Assembly: GCA_036417435.1 (NCBI GenBank)
Contig: CM070913.1
Location: 16,398,680-16,462,679, forward strand
From: Inia geoffrensis
Lineage: Eukaryota > Chordata > Mammalia > Artiodactyla > Iniidae
Direction: 5' to 3'
DNA: 64,000 nucleotides
Below the pieces are notes generated by a model. That model worked only from the letters and a program-made list of their open reading frames with translations, did not search any database and was not told where the DNA came from. Both the position numbers and the translations under genes were made by a program. This document shows positions 10,113 through 22,122 of the stretch, piece by piece. Within the stretch, counting starts at the first letter, position 1. Every line of letters starts with the position of its first letter.

Positions 10113-10122
10113 AAGAAATATA

Positions 10123-12083
10123 TATTAATTCTCATATATCTGCTTTCTAGAGTTATTTTTATTTAGCTAATGTAACAAACTCAAGGGAAGTTTGTTCTAA
10201 TCAGAAATTCTGTCACCATTGGCCCAATGTCCATTTGCATCCTCTCTAAGAAATCATAGCACTGTTCTCAATAAGCTCTGAGACTTGTTATTTAGTTTTA
10301 CACAATCACCACGGCTCTCACCTTTTCATCCTCTAGGAACTGTATTTACCCCTTGACGTTATTTGTAACCAAAAATCCTCCTCCAAGGGGGAAAACTTAA
10401 AGAAAAATCATTGGTCAGAGAATTCAGTATACAAAGTATTGGAGTGGGGAGGGGTTGAAGAGTCTTCATACACACCTGCCAGACTTGGTATGAGGGATTA
10501 CTAAATTAGGAGGAGAAAGGGAATAATGAATTATGTTCAAGTATCTCAACATGAAGAAAAAGGAAGTACATTCCAGCCTCAAAAAAACAGTGGGTCCGTT
10601 TTTTGTGGGCGGGGGGAGAATGCAGATTATAATTTCTACACAGCGAAACTATTTCAGGTATAGTGTCTATAATCTAAAAGACGTCATATTCCATTGTATC
10701 CAAAGTAATAGAAATCAGAGTTTAGGGGAGAGCAGAAGACCAAGGATCCACAGTGTGATCCATCCATCCCTGGTTCCACCTCCAAACACCTTCAGTAAAG
10801 TTACTAAACTTGGGGGTGAGAGAAGAGAGAGAAAGAAATGAGAGTTCATAAAAATAGACAGTCCCCTGAACACCAGATCAACTGGAACCTCAGAGTTTTA
10901 ATAACAGACAATGATAAGGGCAATGAAACTTGGAGTTTGCTGGTACCATGGAACATCATCTAGACCGTCCGAGCCAACCCACACTGTACAATTCCTCTGA
11001 ATAAGAAAAGGATTTCAGTTAAGGACAAATGTTTTCTAGACACCCATGAAATCGCTGCTTCTCCTACTTAAACGTAGAGTGGGGAATAGGCCACTATCTT
11101 GAAACCACATAACTCACAAGTGCCCCCCATCCTTTAAAATGTTCCAAATGTACAGTCTGATACCACATTTCTGACTAGCCACACTTTTAAAGAACCACAT
11201 CTTCAAATGCTAAAAGATAATCCCGAAAAGAAACAACAGATGTAAAAGTTGCAAACCCTGAGCCAACTCGTTAAAATATTTTCACAGCTAAGTATAGAAA
11301 AAGAGAACATAATTTTCAATTTACTGCCACAGTTTATTTTATGCCATGTGATTTATAACTGACTTGCTGTGTTTTGCATCTAGGTTAATCCTGTTTGCAT
11401 CCTTAGATCCAAGATAAAAGAAACCATCTTTGGAATTTTTTTTCTAATATAAGCAGCTGGAATTTTAATGGAGGCATGAATTGATAGCAGGATTGGTTTC
11501 AGTCTGAACTGTAAAGGGCTCAGCTGTGTCCAGAAATAAACTCAGAAAGATGCAATATACAATATAATACATTTAGTTAGTACATTATGAACAAGGAATA
11601 TAATTATAGTCTCACATTTCTATATCCCTTGAGCTACTAGTGGTTTACCATCCCTAAACTGCTCACTGTTTACTCATTCAGTTTTACTATGAGGGACCCA
11701 TCTAGCAAATTAGTACTCTAGTGCACTAAATGGGCCCCAGGTGACCAAACAGAATTCATATGTTCCCTGCGCACTGACAGGATGAGACCTTCTCAGCTCT
11801 CTAAGGCCTCACCCTTCCCTCACAAATTTATCATCTGAACTCTATCAAGAGCTTAGATTACCACTATCATTTTAGGTAGTCTATTTTATAGATATGGCTT
11901 GATAACTTTTCAGATTTTAGTGCACACTTTTTTATCCTGTAATTCTTTGTCTCTTTCACATTCCTGACATCCTGCCTCACAGAAATAAACGAGATGTGTT
12001 TGTCATCACAGCAGTGAAGTATTAGACCAAAAAATAGAGGCCATGTAATCCCACCACTTCCAGTAACAATATAAGTTACCTGG
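10123..12083. other. Intergenic, no gene seen
   Basis: AT-rich sequence with no convincing coding frame. Apart from direct-repeat copy B I recognise nothing. Confidence 0.5.
10792..10935 (+). repeat. Diverged direct repeat, copy B
   Basis: Partner of copy A at 8269-8400 in the same orientation, about 2.5 kb away on the other side of the ZMAT2 copy. Shared blocks include TACTAAACTTGGGGGTGA, AACTGGAACCT, AATAACAGA and AAGGGCA. Confidence 0.4.
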
Positions 12084-12185
12084 GACATTCATTCGACAAG
12101 TATTTATTAAGCTTTTATATGTAGGCACCATTTATACTCAGTAAATAGTATAGACAAAAATACTTGCCCTAAGAAAGCTTACATA
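12084..12185 (-). mobile_element. L2 LINE 3' remnant
   Basis: CATTCATTCGACAAGTATTTATTAAG followed by a GCACC..TTGCCCTAAGAAAGCTTACAT-like order is the reverse complement of the L2 3' end. Diverged. Confidence 0.6.
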
Positions 12186-12288
12186 TAGGCATTGTCATTT
12201 TTTTTTAAGCTTTAGTTAAAATTGACCTACTTTCTTCTTTTGTATAGATGGTTCTTGTTTCAGGCAAATGGGATATATGAAAATCTAG

Positions 12289-12644
12289 CTAGGGACTTCC
12301 CTGGTGGTGCAGTGGTTAAGAATCCACCTGCCAATGCAGGGAACACAGGTTCGATCCCTGGTCCAGGAAGATCCCACATGCCGCGCAGCCACGAAGCCCG
12401 TGTGCCACAACTACTGAGCCTGTGCTCTACAGCCCGTGAGCCACAGCCGTTGAGCCCATGAGCCACAACTACTGAAGCCCGTGTGCCCAGAGCCCATGCT
12501 CCACAGCAAGAGAAGCCACCACAATGAGAAGCCTGCCACTGCAACAAAGTGTAGCCCCTGCTCTCTGCAACTAGAGAAAGCCCACACTCAGCAAAGAAGA
12601 TCCAACGCAGCCAAAAATAAAAATTAATTAATTTTAAAACAAAA
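12289..12644 (+). mobile_element. CHR-type tRNA-derived SINE, long form
   Basis: Begins at the AGGGACTTCCCTGG head; A box GGTGCAGTGG and B box GGTTCGATCCC are visible, followed by the long right body and a CCAAAAATAAAAATTAATTAAT tail. The 10-bp TSD GAAAATCTAG is at 12279-12288 and 12645-12654. Confidence 0.93.
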
Positions 12645-12654
12645 GAAAATCTAG

Positions 12655-13111
12655 TTTACTGTAAATTATATATTAGGCTATAAATATTTCTTTGTTCTTT
12701 CTCTTATATGAATTCATCATAAAATTGTTTTAAATACTGGGCTCCTATAATATTAATACATTTAAAATATATTAATTGTAAAAACTGACTTACACCCAGC
12801 TTTTAGAAATCCATTTTGGGTTCTAACAAGTGCCTAATACCTCTTTCCATCTAGATTCATGTCTAACAAATATCCTTCCTACATCATCCCAAAGCATTTC
12901 CCCCTGAATCTTCCATGACTAAAAACAGAAAAGTATCCTCCAGATGACTCCCCTATACTTATAGTCATTAATCATACCCTGAAGAATCCGCGTGGGAATT
13001 CTCTTTTTTGCCCCAAAATAGATTGTAGGAGACACACTTCACCCCTAGAAATACTGCTCTTTTCCCCTCTGTTTCCCACCAAATCCACCGGGCTGGACTC
13101 CTAGATATATT
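12655..13111. other. Intergenic, nothing recognised
   Basis: AT-rich sequence without a gene or a repeat I can name. Confidence 0.5.
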
Positions 13112-13553
13112 TGTTTCTTAGAGCTTCCGTAACAAAGTACCATGAACTGGATGGCTTAAACAACAGAAATTTTTTTTCTCAAAGTCTGCAGGCTGAAGTC
13201 CAAAATCAAGGTGTTGGCAGGACCATGCTCCCTCTGAAAGCTGAGGGTTGAGTGGAGGGATCCTTTCTTGGCTGGTCCAGTTTCTCGTAGTTGCCAGCAT
13301 TCCTTATCTTGGAGCTGCATTACTGCAATCTCTTCCCTCTGGTGTCTGAGATCACAAGGCCTTCTCCCTGTGTCTCTGTGTCCAAATATCCCTCTTCTTA
13401 TAAGGATACCAGTCTTTGGATCAGGGCCCACTCTAATCCATTATGATCTCACCTTAACTTGATTGAATCTGCAAAGACCCTATTTCCAAATAAGGTCATA
13501 TTCTGACATTCCAGGTAGATGCCAATTTTGGGGGGACACTCCATCCAGTACAC
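13112..13553 (-). mobile_element. MLT1-type MaLR LTR remnant
   Basis: Reverse orientation of the MLT1 LTR pattern: GTAACAAAGTACCATGAACTGG, CTTAAACAACAGAAA, CTTCTTATAAGGATACCAGT and CAAAGACCCTATTTCCAAATAAGG occur in the expected order. This is an old solo LTR with no viral genes. The ends are approximate. Confidence 0.75.
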
Positions 13554-13689
13554 TAGATGTCTTGTATTGCTACGCAAGACTGACAATCTGAAATTTATCA
13601 GGCTTCCAGATTTCAGGGTTTAGTAAAATCCTTCCCCCCGTCCTGCCTCCCCAAAAAAACTGATGTCCAAACTAAGGTTATTTACTTTT

Positions 13690-13800
13690 TACTCACTCAT
13701 TTAAATATTTTTTGAGTCTCTGTTTTATGTCAAGCACTATGCCAGGAATTGAGTGTATGATAGTGAATAAAACAGTTGTAAGCACTGCCCTCAAAAACAT
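13690..13800 (-). mobile_element. L2 LINE 3' remnant
   Basis: CTCACTCATTTAAATATTTTTTGAG, TCAAGCACTATGCCAGGAATTG and AATAAAACAGTTGTAAGCACTGCCCTC follow the reverse complement of the L2 3' end. Confidence 0.65.
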
Positions 13801-14365
13801 TTTAAACTATAAATACCATAAAAATACATTTAATGCAGAAAAAGTAGGAAAGACAAATCTCAGCATAAAAGGTTCCCTTTAAATTGAACAAAATTAATTT
13901 TATGAAAAACTTGTTACTGTTTTGTTTTTCTCGCCTTGCCACAGATCAAGAAAAATGCCATCTCAAGCCAGTACCAGACTTGGCATTTGGGAATCACAGT
14001 GGTAGAGTTTGCAAACAGGTACTAACTCTAGTGCTCCTCTGTTCTGTAGCCAGTAATGGATGGTTATGGTGAACACAGAGCTGTGACTTTCAGGAATTTT
14101 ATAATTTACAACCATCTGCTGCCAGATGGATCAAAATATTACCCAAAAAATGACCACTGCACCAGTGCCATAGCATATGTATAATCTTACCATACCTCTA
14201 GTAAAAATGGGATGCCAGGAAAATCGGGCAGAGGGGATCACGCTTCGGCAGGTATATTAATAGTCAAATATAATGATGGTGACAATGGCAGAATAACATT
14301 CTCAGTCTTCTACACATTCCATAGTGTGAAAGGTGGCTTCATGTAATATTTGGGGGAATTTAATA
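13801..14365. other. Intergenic, nothing recognised
   Basis: Unique-looking sequence; only short frames with no domain. Confidence 0.5.
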
Positions 14366-14540
14366 ATATGGAAGGTTGGAAGTCAGAAAGTCCTCATTAC
14401 GGTCCTGGTGCTATACTAACTAGTTAACTATGACCTTGGGAAGGCATTTGACCTTCAAGAAGCCTTCAGTTACTGATTTATGAAATGAAGGAGTTGAACT
14501 AGTGTCTCTAAAAAATCTCTCCCAGCTCAAAAAACTTCTG
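14366..14540 (+). mobile_element. MIR SINE remnant
   Basis: The order GTCCTGGTGCTATACTAACTAG, TATGACCTTGGGAAGGCATTTGACC and TTATGAAATGAAGGAGTTGAACTAG matches the MIR core and 3' part. Confidence 0.7.
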
Positions 14541-14934
14541 ATCTTTGGCTGAAAGCAAAATTGTCTAAGTTGGAATATTGGCAAATGTTCTTGTTAGTCA
14601 CAAAGCAGAGGTCTTCACATTTAGATGATATTAATTTGAAATAAGAAGGCTCTCAAGCCTGCTTCTTGCCATTTAAAAGAATTTTTAATGCATGTAAATA
14701 ACAGCAGGATTATTCTAACATTTAAGAAAATTGCTGGGTTTTCAGTCCTTTGAAATATAAATTTCTCATGAATAGGAGTCAATCCACGACAACGAGATCC
14801 ACAGCTTCAGATTTCCAAACTCCAGGGCCTTTATCAGTTTTCCCTTTTATGGTCACAGGTGGGTAGAAATCTCATTAGCACAAAGTAAGTTCAGCTCACA
14901 GAATCTAGAACATCCGCCCAGTGCACCAGGAGAC
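14541..14934. other. Intergenic, nothing recognised
   Basis: AT-rich sequence between a MIR and an old L1; no gene or named repeat seen. Confidence 0.45.
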
Positions 14935-15109
14935 ACAGACGAGGATGCTGATAGCAGCCGCAGTTCACAATGCCAAAGCCTGGGATCAGCCCTAATGTCC
15001 ATCAACTGCAAAACAGGTAAATAAATGGTAGCGCAGTCCTACATTGAAATACCAACACTACAACAGCAATGAATAAAATTATTACAATGCTAGGCGTTAT
15101 GAATGAATC
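14935..15109 (+). mobile_element. Old L1 3' fragment, part 1 (split by younger L1)
   Basis: CACAATGCCAAAGCCTGGGA, CTAATGTCCATCAACTG and ATTACAATGC..TTATGAATGAATC follow an old L1M 3' region. It resumes after the younger L1 at 20235. Confidence 0.65.
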
Positions 15110-15367
15110 ATTTTTTTAATTTAATTTTATTTATTTTTTATACAGCAGGTTCTTATTAGTCATCAATTTTATACACATCAGTGTATGTCAATCCCAACCT
15201 CCCAATTCATCACACCCCCACCCCCACCGCCCCCCGCCGCTTCCCCCGCTTGGTGTCCATATGTTTGTTCTCTACATCTGTGTCTATATTTCTTCCCTGC
15301 AAACCGGTTTATCTGTACCATTTTTCTAGGTTCCACATATATGCGTTAATATATGATATTTGTTTTT

Positions 15368-18300
15368 CTATTTCTGACTTACTTCACTCTGTATGACAGT
15401 CTCTAGATCCATCCACGTCTCAACAAATGACCCAGTTTCGTTCCTTTTTATAGCTGAGTAATATTCCATTGTATATATGTACCACATCTTCTTTATCCAT
15501 TCGTCTGTCGATGGGCATTTAGGTTGCTTCCATGACCTGGCTATTGTAAATAGTGCTGCAATGAACATTGGGGTGCATGTGTCTTTTTGAATTGTGGTTT
15601 TCTCTGGGTATATGCCCAGTAGTGGGATTGCTGGATCATATGGTAATTCTATTTTTAGTTTTTTAAGGAACCTCCATACTGTTCTCCATAGTGGCTGTAT
15701 CAATTTACATTCCCACCAACAGTGCAAGAGGGTCCCCCTTTCTCCACACCCTCTCCAGCATTTGTTGTTTGTAGATTTTCTGATGATGCCCATCCTAACT
15801 GATGTGAGGTGATATCTCATTGTAGTTTTGATTTGCATTCTCTAATAATTAGTGATGTTAAGCAGCTTTTCATGTGCTTCTTGGCCATCTGTATGCCTTC
15901 TTTGGAGAAATGTCTATGTAGGTCTTCTGCCCATTTTTGGATTAGGTTGTTTGCTTTTTTAATATTGAGCTGGATGAGCTCTTTATATATTTTGGAGATT
16001 AATCCTTTGTTGATTCGTTTGCAAATATTTTCTCCCATTCTAAGGGTTGTCTTTTCATCTTGTTTATGGTTTCATTTGCTATACAAAAGGTTTTAAGTTT
16101 CATTAGGTCCCAATTTGTTTATTTTTGTTTTTATTTCCATTACTCTAGGAAGTGGATCAAAAAATACCTTGCTGTGATTTATGTCAAAGAGTGTTCTTCC
16201 TATGTTTTCCTCTAAGAGTTTTATAGTGTCCAGTCTTACATTTAGGTCTCTAATCCATTTTGAGTTTGTTTTTGTGTATGGTGTTAGGGAGTGTTCTAAT
16301 TTCATTCTTTTACTTGTAGCTGTCCAGTTTTCCCAGCACCACTTAGTGAAGAGACTGTCTTTTCTCCATTGTATATCCTTGCCTCCTTTGTCATAGATTA
16401 GCTGACCATAGTTGCGTGGGTTTATCTCTGGGCTTACTATCTTGTTCCATTGATCTATATTTCTGTTTTTGTGCCAGTACCATATTGTCTTGATTACTGT
16501 AGCTTTGTAGTATAGTCTGAAGTCAGGGAGTCTGATTCCTCCAGCTCTGCTCTTCTCTGTCAAGACGGCCTTGGCGATTCGGGGTCTTTTTTGTATCCAT
16601 ACTAATTTTAAGATTTTTTGCTCTAGTTCTGTAAAAAATGCCATTGGTAATTTGATAGGGATTGCATTGAATCTGTAGATTGCTTTGGGTAGTAGAGTCA
16701 TTTTCACAATATTGATTCTTCCAATCCAAGAACGTGGTATATCTCTCCATCTGTTGGTATCATCTTTAATTTATTTCATCAGTGTCTTATACTTTTCTGC
16801 ATACAGGTCTTTTGTCTCCCTAGGTAGGTTTATTCCTAGGTATTTTATTCTTTTTGTTGCAATGGTAAATGGGAGTGTTTCCTTAATTTCTCTTTCAGAT
16901 TTTTCATCATTAGCATATAGGAATGCAAGAGATTTCTGTGCATTAATTTTGTATCCTGCAACTTTACCAAATTCATTGATTAGCTATAGTAGTTTTCTGG
17001 TGGCATCTTTAGGATTCTCTATGTATAGTATCATGTCATCTGCAAACAGTGACAGTTTTACTTCTTCTTTTCCAATCTGTATTCCTTTTATTTCTTTTTC
17101 TTCTCTGACTGCCAGCGCTAGGACTTCCAAAACTATGTTGAATAATAGTGGTGAAAGTGGACATCCTTGTCTTGTTCCTGATCTTAGAGGAAACGCTTTC
17201 AGTTTTTCACCATTGAGAATGATGTTTGCTGTGGGTTTGTTGTATATGGCCTTTATTATGTTGAGGTAGGTTCCCTCTATTCCCACTTTCCAGAGAGTTT
17301 TTATCATAAATGGGTGTTGAATTTTGCCAAAAGCTTTTTCTGCATCTATTGAGATGATCATATGGTTTTTCTTCTTCAATTTGTTAATATGGTGTATCAC
17401 ATTGATTGATTTGCGTATATTGAAGAATCCTTGCATCCCTGGGATAAATCCCACTGGATCATGGTCTATGATCCTTTAATGTGTTGTTGGATTCTGTTTG
17501 ATAGTATTTTGTTGAGGATTTTTGCATCTATATTCATCAGTGATATTGGTCTGTAATTTTCTTTTTTTGTAGTATCTTTGTCTGGTTTTGGTATCAGGGT
17601 GATGGTGGCCTCATAGAATGAGTTTGGAAGTGTTCCTTCCTCTGCAATTTTTTGGAAGAGTTTGAGAAGGATGGGTGTTAGCTCTTCTCTAAATGTTTGA
17701 CAGAATTCACCTATGAAGCCATCTGGTCCTGGACTTCTGTTTGTTGGAGGATTTTTAATCACAGTTTCAATTTCATTACTTGTGATTGGTCTGTTCATAT
17801 TTTCTATTTCTTCCTAGTTCAGTCTTGGAAGGTTATACCTTTCTAAGAATTTGTCCATTTCTTCCAGGTTGTCCATTTTATTGGCATAGAGTTGCTTGTA
17901 GTAGTCTCTTAGGATGCTTTGTATTTCTGCCGTGTCTGTTGTAATTTCTCCTTTTTCATTTTTAATTTTATTGATTTGAGTCTTCTCCCTCTTTTTCTTG
18001 ATGAGTCTGGCTAGAGGTTTATCAGTTTTGTTTATCTTCTCAAAGAACCAGCTTTTAGTTTCATTGATCTTTGCTACTGTTTCCTTTGTTTCTATTTCAT
18101 TTATTTCTGCTCTCATCTTTATGATTTCTTTCCTTCTGCTAACTTTGGGTCTTGTTTGTTCTTCTTTCTCTAGTTCCTTTAGGTGTAAGGTTAGATTGTT
18201 TATTTGAGATTTTTCTTGTTTCTTGAGGTAGGCTTGTACAGCTATAAACGTCTCTCTTAGAAGTGCTTTTGCTGCATCTCATAGGTTTTGAATCGTCATG

Positions 18301-19150
18301 TTTTCATTGTCATTTGTCTCTTGGTATTTTTTGATTTCCTCTTTGATTTCTTCAGTGATCTCTTGGTTATTTAGTAATGTATTGTTTAGCCTCCATGTGT
18401 TTGTGCTTTTTACATTTTTTTCCCTGCAATTCATTTCTAATCTCATAGCATTGTGGTCAGAAAAGATGCTTGATATGATTTCAGTTTTCTTAAATTTACT
18501 GAGGCTTGATTTGTGACCCAAGATGTGATCTGTCCTGGAGAATGTTCCGTGCACACTTGAGAAGAAAGTGTAATCTGCTGTTTTTGGATGGAATGTCCTA
18601 TAAATATCAATTAAATCTATCTGGTCTATTGTGTCATTTAAAGCTTCTGTTTCTTTATTTATTTTCATTTTGGATGATCTGTCCATTGTTGTAAGTGAGG
18701 TGTTAAAGTCCCACACTATTATCGTGTTACTGTCGATTTCCTCTTTTATAGCTGTTAGCATTTGCCTTATGTATTGAAGTGCTCCTATGTTGGGGGCATA
18801 TATATTTATAATTGCTGTATCTTCTTCTTGGATTGATCCCTTGATCATTATGTAGTGTCCTTCCTTGTCTTTTGTAACATTCTTTATTTTAAAGTCTATT
18901 TTATCTGATATGAGTATTGCTACTCCAGCTTTCTTTTCATTTCCATTTGCATAGAATATCTTTTTCCATCCCCTCGCTTTCAGTCTGTATGTGTCCCTAG
19001 GTCTGAAGTGGGTCTCTTGTAGACAGCATATAGATGGGTCTTGTTTTTGTATCCATTCAGCAAGCCTGTGTCATTTGGTTGGGGCATTTAATCCATTCAC
19101 ATTTAAGGTAATTATCGATATGTATGTTCCTATTACCATTTTCTTAATTG
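15368..19150 (-). pseudogene. L1 ORF2 remnant (endonuclease/reverse transcriptase), multiply broken
   Basis: Minus-strand frames at 18279-18848 (endonuclease part, with IIVWDFNTSLTTMDRSS), 17466-18116, 16984-17454 (RT core with FADD), 16093-16707 and 15368-15838 (C-terminal region, [12 protein letters not shown] and [18 protein letters not shown]) lie in order. In-frame stops and frame changes separate them, so no full enzyme is encoded. Confidence 0.9.
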
Positions 19151-19252
19151 TTCTGGTTTCTTTTTGTAGGTCCTTTTCTTCTCTTGTGTTTCCTACTTAG
19201 AGAAGTTCCTTTAGCATTTGTTGTAGAGCTGCTTTGGTGGTGCTGAATTCTC

Positions 19253-20099
19253 TTAGCTTTTGCTTGTCTGTAAAGCTTTTGATTTCTCCATCGAATCTGA
19301 ATGAGATCCTTGCTGGGTAGAGTAATGTGGTTGTAGGTTCTTCCCTTTCATCACTTTAAGTATATCATGCCACTCCCTTCTGGCTTGTAGAGTTTCTGCT
19401 GAGAAATCAGCTGTTAACCTTACAGGAGTTCCCTTGTATGTTATTTGTCGTTTTTCCCTTGCTGCTTTCAACAATTTTTCTTTGTCTTTAATTTTTGCCA
19501 GTTTGATTATGATGTGTCTCGGCGTGTTTCCCCTTGGGTTTATCCTGTATGGGACTCGCTGTGCTTCCTGGACTTGGATGGCTATTTCCTTTCCCATATT
19601 AGGGAAATTTTCCACTATAATCTCTTCAAATATTTTCTCAGGTCCTTTCTCTCTCTCTTCTCCTCTGGGACCCCTATAATGCGAATGTTGTTGCATTTAA
19701 TGCTGTCCCAGAGGTCTCTTAGGCTGTCTTCATTTCTTTTCATTCTTTTATCTTTATGCTGTTCCGCAGCAGTGAATTCCACCATTCTGTCTTCCAGGTC
19801 ACTTATCCGCTTTTCTGCCTCAGTTATTCTGCTATTGATTCCTTCTAGTGTATTTTTCATTTCAGTTATTGCATGGTCATCTCTGTTTGTTTGTTTTTTA
19901 ATTCTCCTAGGTCTTTGTTAAACATTTCTTGCATCTTCTCAATCTTTGCCTCCATTGTTTTTCCGAGGTCCTGGATCATCTTCACTATCATTATTCTGAA
20001 TTCTTTTTCTGGAAGGTTGCCTATCTCCACTTCTTTTGGTTGTTTTTCTGGGGTTCTATCTTGTTCCTTCATCTGGTACATAGCCCTCTGCCTTTTCAT
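19253..20099 (-). pseudogene. L1 ORF1 remnant (RNA-binding protein), frameshifted
   Basis: Three overlapping minus-strand frames together resemble L1 ORF1p. The N-terminal part is MKRQRAMYQMKEQ..., followed by a coiled-coil-like stretch (MNTLEGINSRITEAEKRI-type heptads), and the C-terminal part contains PRHIIIKLAKIKDKEKLLKA, typical of the RRM/CTD region. Frame changes near 19865 and 19650 break the protein. Confidence 0.85.
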
Positions 20100-20234
20100 C
20101 TTGTCGATCTTTCTGTGAATGTGGTTTTTGTTCCACAGGCTGCAGGATTGTAGTTCTTCTTGCTTCTGCTGTCTGCCCTTTGGTGGATGAGGTTATCTAA
20201 GAGACTTGTGCAAGTTTGCTGATCTGAATGAATC

Positions 20235-20605
20235 TTAAAAGCATGTTGAGTGAACGAAGCCAGACAAGCAAGATACTAGCCATATGATCCCACTTATATC
20301 AGGTTCAAAAACAAGCCAAACTAATCTACACGTTTTAGGGATACAATTTAGGTGGTAAAATTGAAAGGAAAGGAAAAGGATGTAAATAACTAACACAAAC
20401 CAACTAGGTGGAAGCAAGTGGGTTGTGACTGGGAATAGGGCACATGGCAGAGGAAGGGGGCGTCTGGGATGCTGACAGTGTCCTGTGTATTGACCTAGGT
20501 GGGTACCTGGGTCTCTGTTTTTTAAAAATGGGTTCAGTCATATATTTGTGTTTTGTATACTTTCCTGTTTGTGTTATACTTCAGAACAAAGTTTCGTTTT
20601 TGTTT
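20235..20605 (+). mobile_element. Old L1 3' fragment, part 2
   Basis: Continues the old L1 interrupted at 15109: AGCATGTTGAGTGAACGAAGCCAGA, TATGATCCCACTTATAT and AAACTAATCTACACG are in the order of an L1M 3' UTR. Confidence 0.65.
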
Positions 20606-21329
20606 TTTTAAGATCAACTGTATGGTTTTGTTACAATCTGAATTTCTACGTTTTGTTGATAGTTAAAAGTTTAAAGTTATGTTGTTTCCCACCACTTAAT
20701 TCATTAAAATTTTATTTATAATTTAAAACAACTGATAAATTAAAACTCTAATGTAATTTAAGAAAGAACTTTAAATTTTACTTATTCTAAGAGTAATGAG
20801 TTCATTATAGGAAGTTTGGTCAATATTGAAAACCATAAAGATGCAAGGATGAGCGAAAAAATCCAATGACCCAAAGTTATTTTCACATATTTCCTTGTAG
20901 CTTTTTTCCCTGTATTTTAATGGACTAGAGATCATAATGTCATTACAATTTTCTATCCTGCTTTTCTTACTCAAAACTATGCTATAAACATGAAAAAATT
21001 CGCCATAGACATAATTTAAATATCTAGATAAAAATGCAGTTTTGGAGAACCATTATTTAAGCCCTCTATAAAGAGTGAATTAATGATCAGGTAGGACGCC
21101 ATGCTGGCCCTCAGTATTTTATGCTATTTTTTGTACTATTCTACTTGTGGAAATAAAAATATGGTTATAGCCGATTTTGCCACAGTCATCTTTCCTTATC
21201 TCCCCATCCTTCAACCACAATTTAGCAACACATAAATCGGGCAGCGTCTAAAGTCCTCTTTAGATGAGGTTGAGAGGAAGTGGAAATGAGGAAACATTTA
21301 ACAAGTGCCTATAACATGCCATGATGGGG
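20606..21329. other. Intergenic, nothing recognised
   Basis: AT-rich sequence without a gene or named repeat. Confidence 0.45.
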
Positions 21330-21465
21330 TGGCCAGATATAGCAAATAGAATACCAGACACCCAGTAATTGCAATATTTGGACATACTTATATGAAAAAA
21401 AAATCGTTATTTATCTGAGATTTGAATTTAACCTGGTGTCCTGTTATTTTAGGTTTAAGGTTAGG
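21330..21465. mobile_element. Foldback DNA element remnant, copy 1
   Basis: GGCCAGATATAGCAAATAGAAT and, further on, TTTGAATTTAACCTGGTGTCCTGTTATTTT are approximate inverted halves and match the element at 49508-49697. This suggests an old palindromic non-autonomous DNA transposon; family not assigned. Confidence 0.5.
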
Positions 21466-21479
21466 GCACTGCCAGGCCT

Positions 21480-21645
21480 GGCATGTATATTTTCTAATTT
21501 AATCTCTTCGACCCCTTTTAGAGTTCTATATGGTTCTCATTGTAAGGAAGAGCTCAGAACAGTTCAGTATCTTTTCTAAGGTCACAGGGATAGAAAGGGG
21601 CAAAGTAAGGATAGAAACCCCAGCTTTATGACACCAAGATTAGGG
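21480..21645 (+). mobile_element. MIR SINE remnant
   Basis: TTTCTAAGGTCACAGGGATAGAAAGG and GGATAGAAACCCCAGCTTTATGACACCAAG match the MIR 3' part. Confidence 0.5.
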
Positions 21646-21992
21646 TTACAAATTTGGTGGACTATCTGCTAGACCTAGGGTCATATGGGTGAGAGAGGGT
21701 GTTTTCGGTTTTCATTGTTGCCATTGTTTCTTTTTTAAAATTGCTCATCACTCCTTTGTATTGTTACGTTAAAAACGAGTACTAATTTTTTTAAAAGTGA
21801 GAACTGGACCCAGGTGAGAGTGTCAAGTTACTGAACATGATTCGAAAACGCAGCCCAGGAAAAAGAGGCTTCCCACTGACACACCCCCTCCCACAGCCCT
21901 TCCCCACCATTGTACTTTCTGAGGACAAATAAGTCAAGTGAGACTGTTTCGTTTCAGTTGCTCTAAGAAACCCCAGGAGTGTTGGGTATTTG

Positions 21993-22115
21993 GGTGTTTT
22001 TTGTTTTTGTTTTGGTTTTTGTTTTGGTTGCACCTTGCAGCATGCAGGATCTTAGTTCGCCCATCAGGGATGGAAGGGCAGAGTCCTAACCACTGGACCA
22101 TCAGGGAAGTCCTGC
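21993..22115 (-). mobile_element. CHR-type tRNA-derived SINE, short form
   Basis: Reverse orientation: T-rich tail (TTTTTGTTTTTGTTTTGG), GCATGCAGGATCTTAG, CACTGGACCATCAGGGAAGTCC head. TSD GTATTTG (21986-21992 and 22116-22122). Confidence 0.85.
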
Positions 22116-22122
22116 GTATTTG

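Larger units (their letters stand above)
15110..20224 (-). mobile_element. L1 LINE, nearly full length, defective
   Basis: About 5.1 kb in minus orientation. The 3' end (poly-T on the plus strand) is at 15110 and the 5' end at 20224, bounded by the 10-bp TSD TGAATGAATC (15100-15109 and 20225-20234). ORF2 spans roughly 15368-19150, with endonuclease and reverse transcriptase parts; the RT catalytic FADD is visible in a minus-strand frame ([10 protein letters not shown], within 16984-17454). ORF1 spans roughly 19253-20100. Only about 120 bases of 5' UTR remain, so the copy is truncated there. ORF2 is split into at least six frames by stops and frameshifts, including a TGA after the early NAPTK stretch, and ORF1 is also broken. 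The element cannot encode intact proteins. Confidence 0.93.

Noticed and set aside
16685..17269. Plus-strand ORFs across the L1 (for example 194 codons)
   Set aside because: Antisense shadows of L1 ORF2 with hydrophobic composition caused by T-rich sequence.
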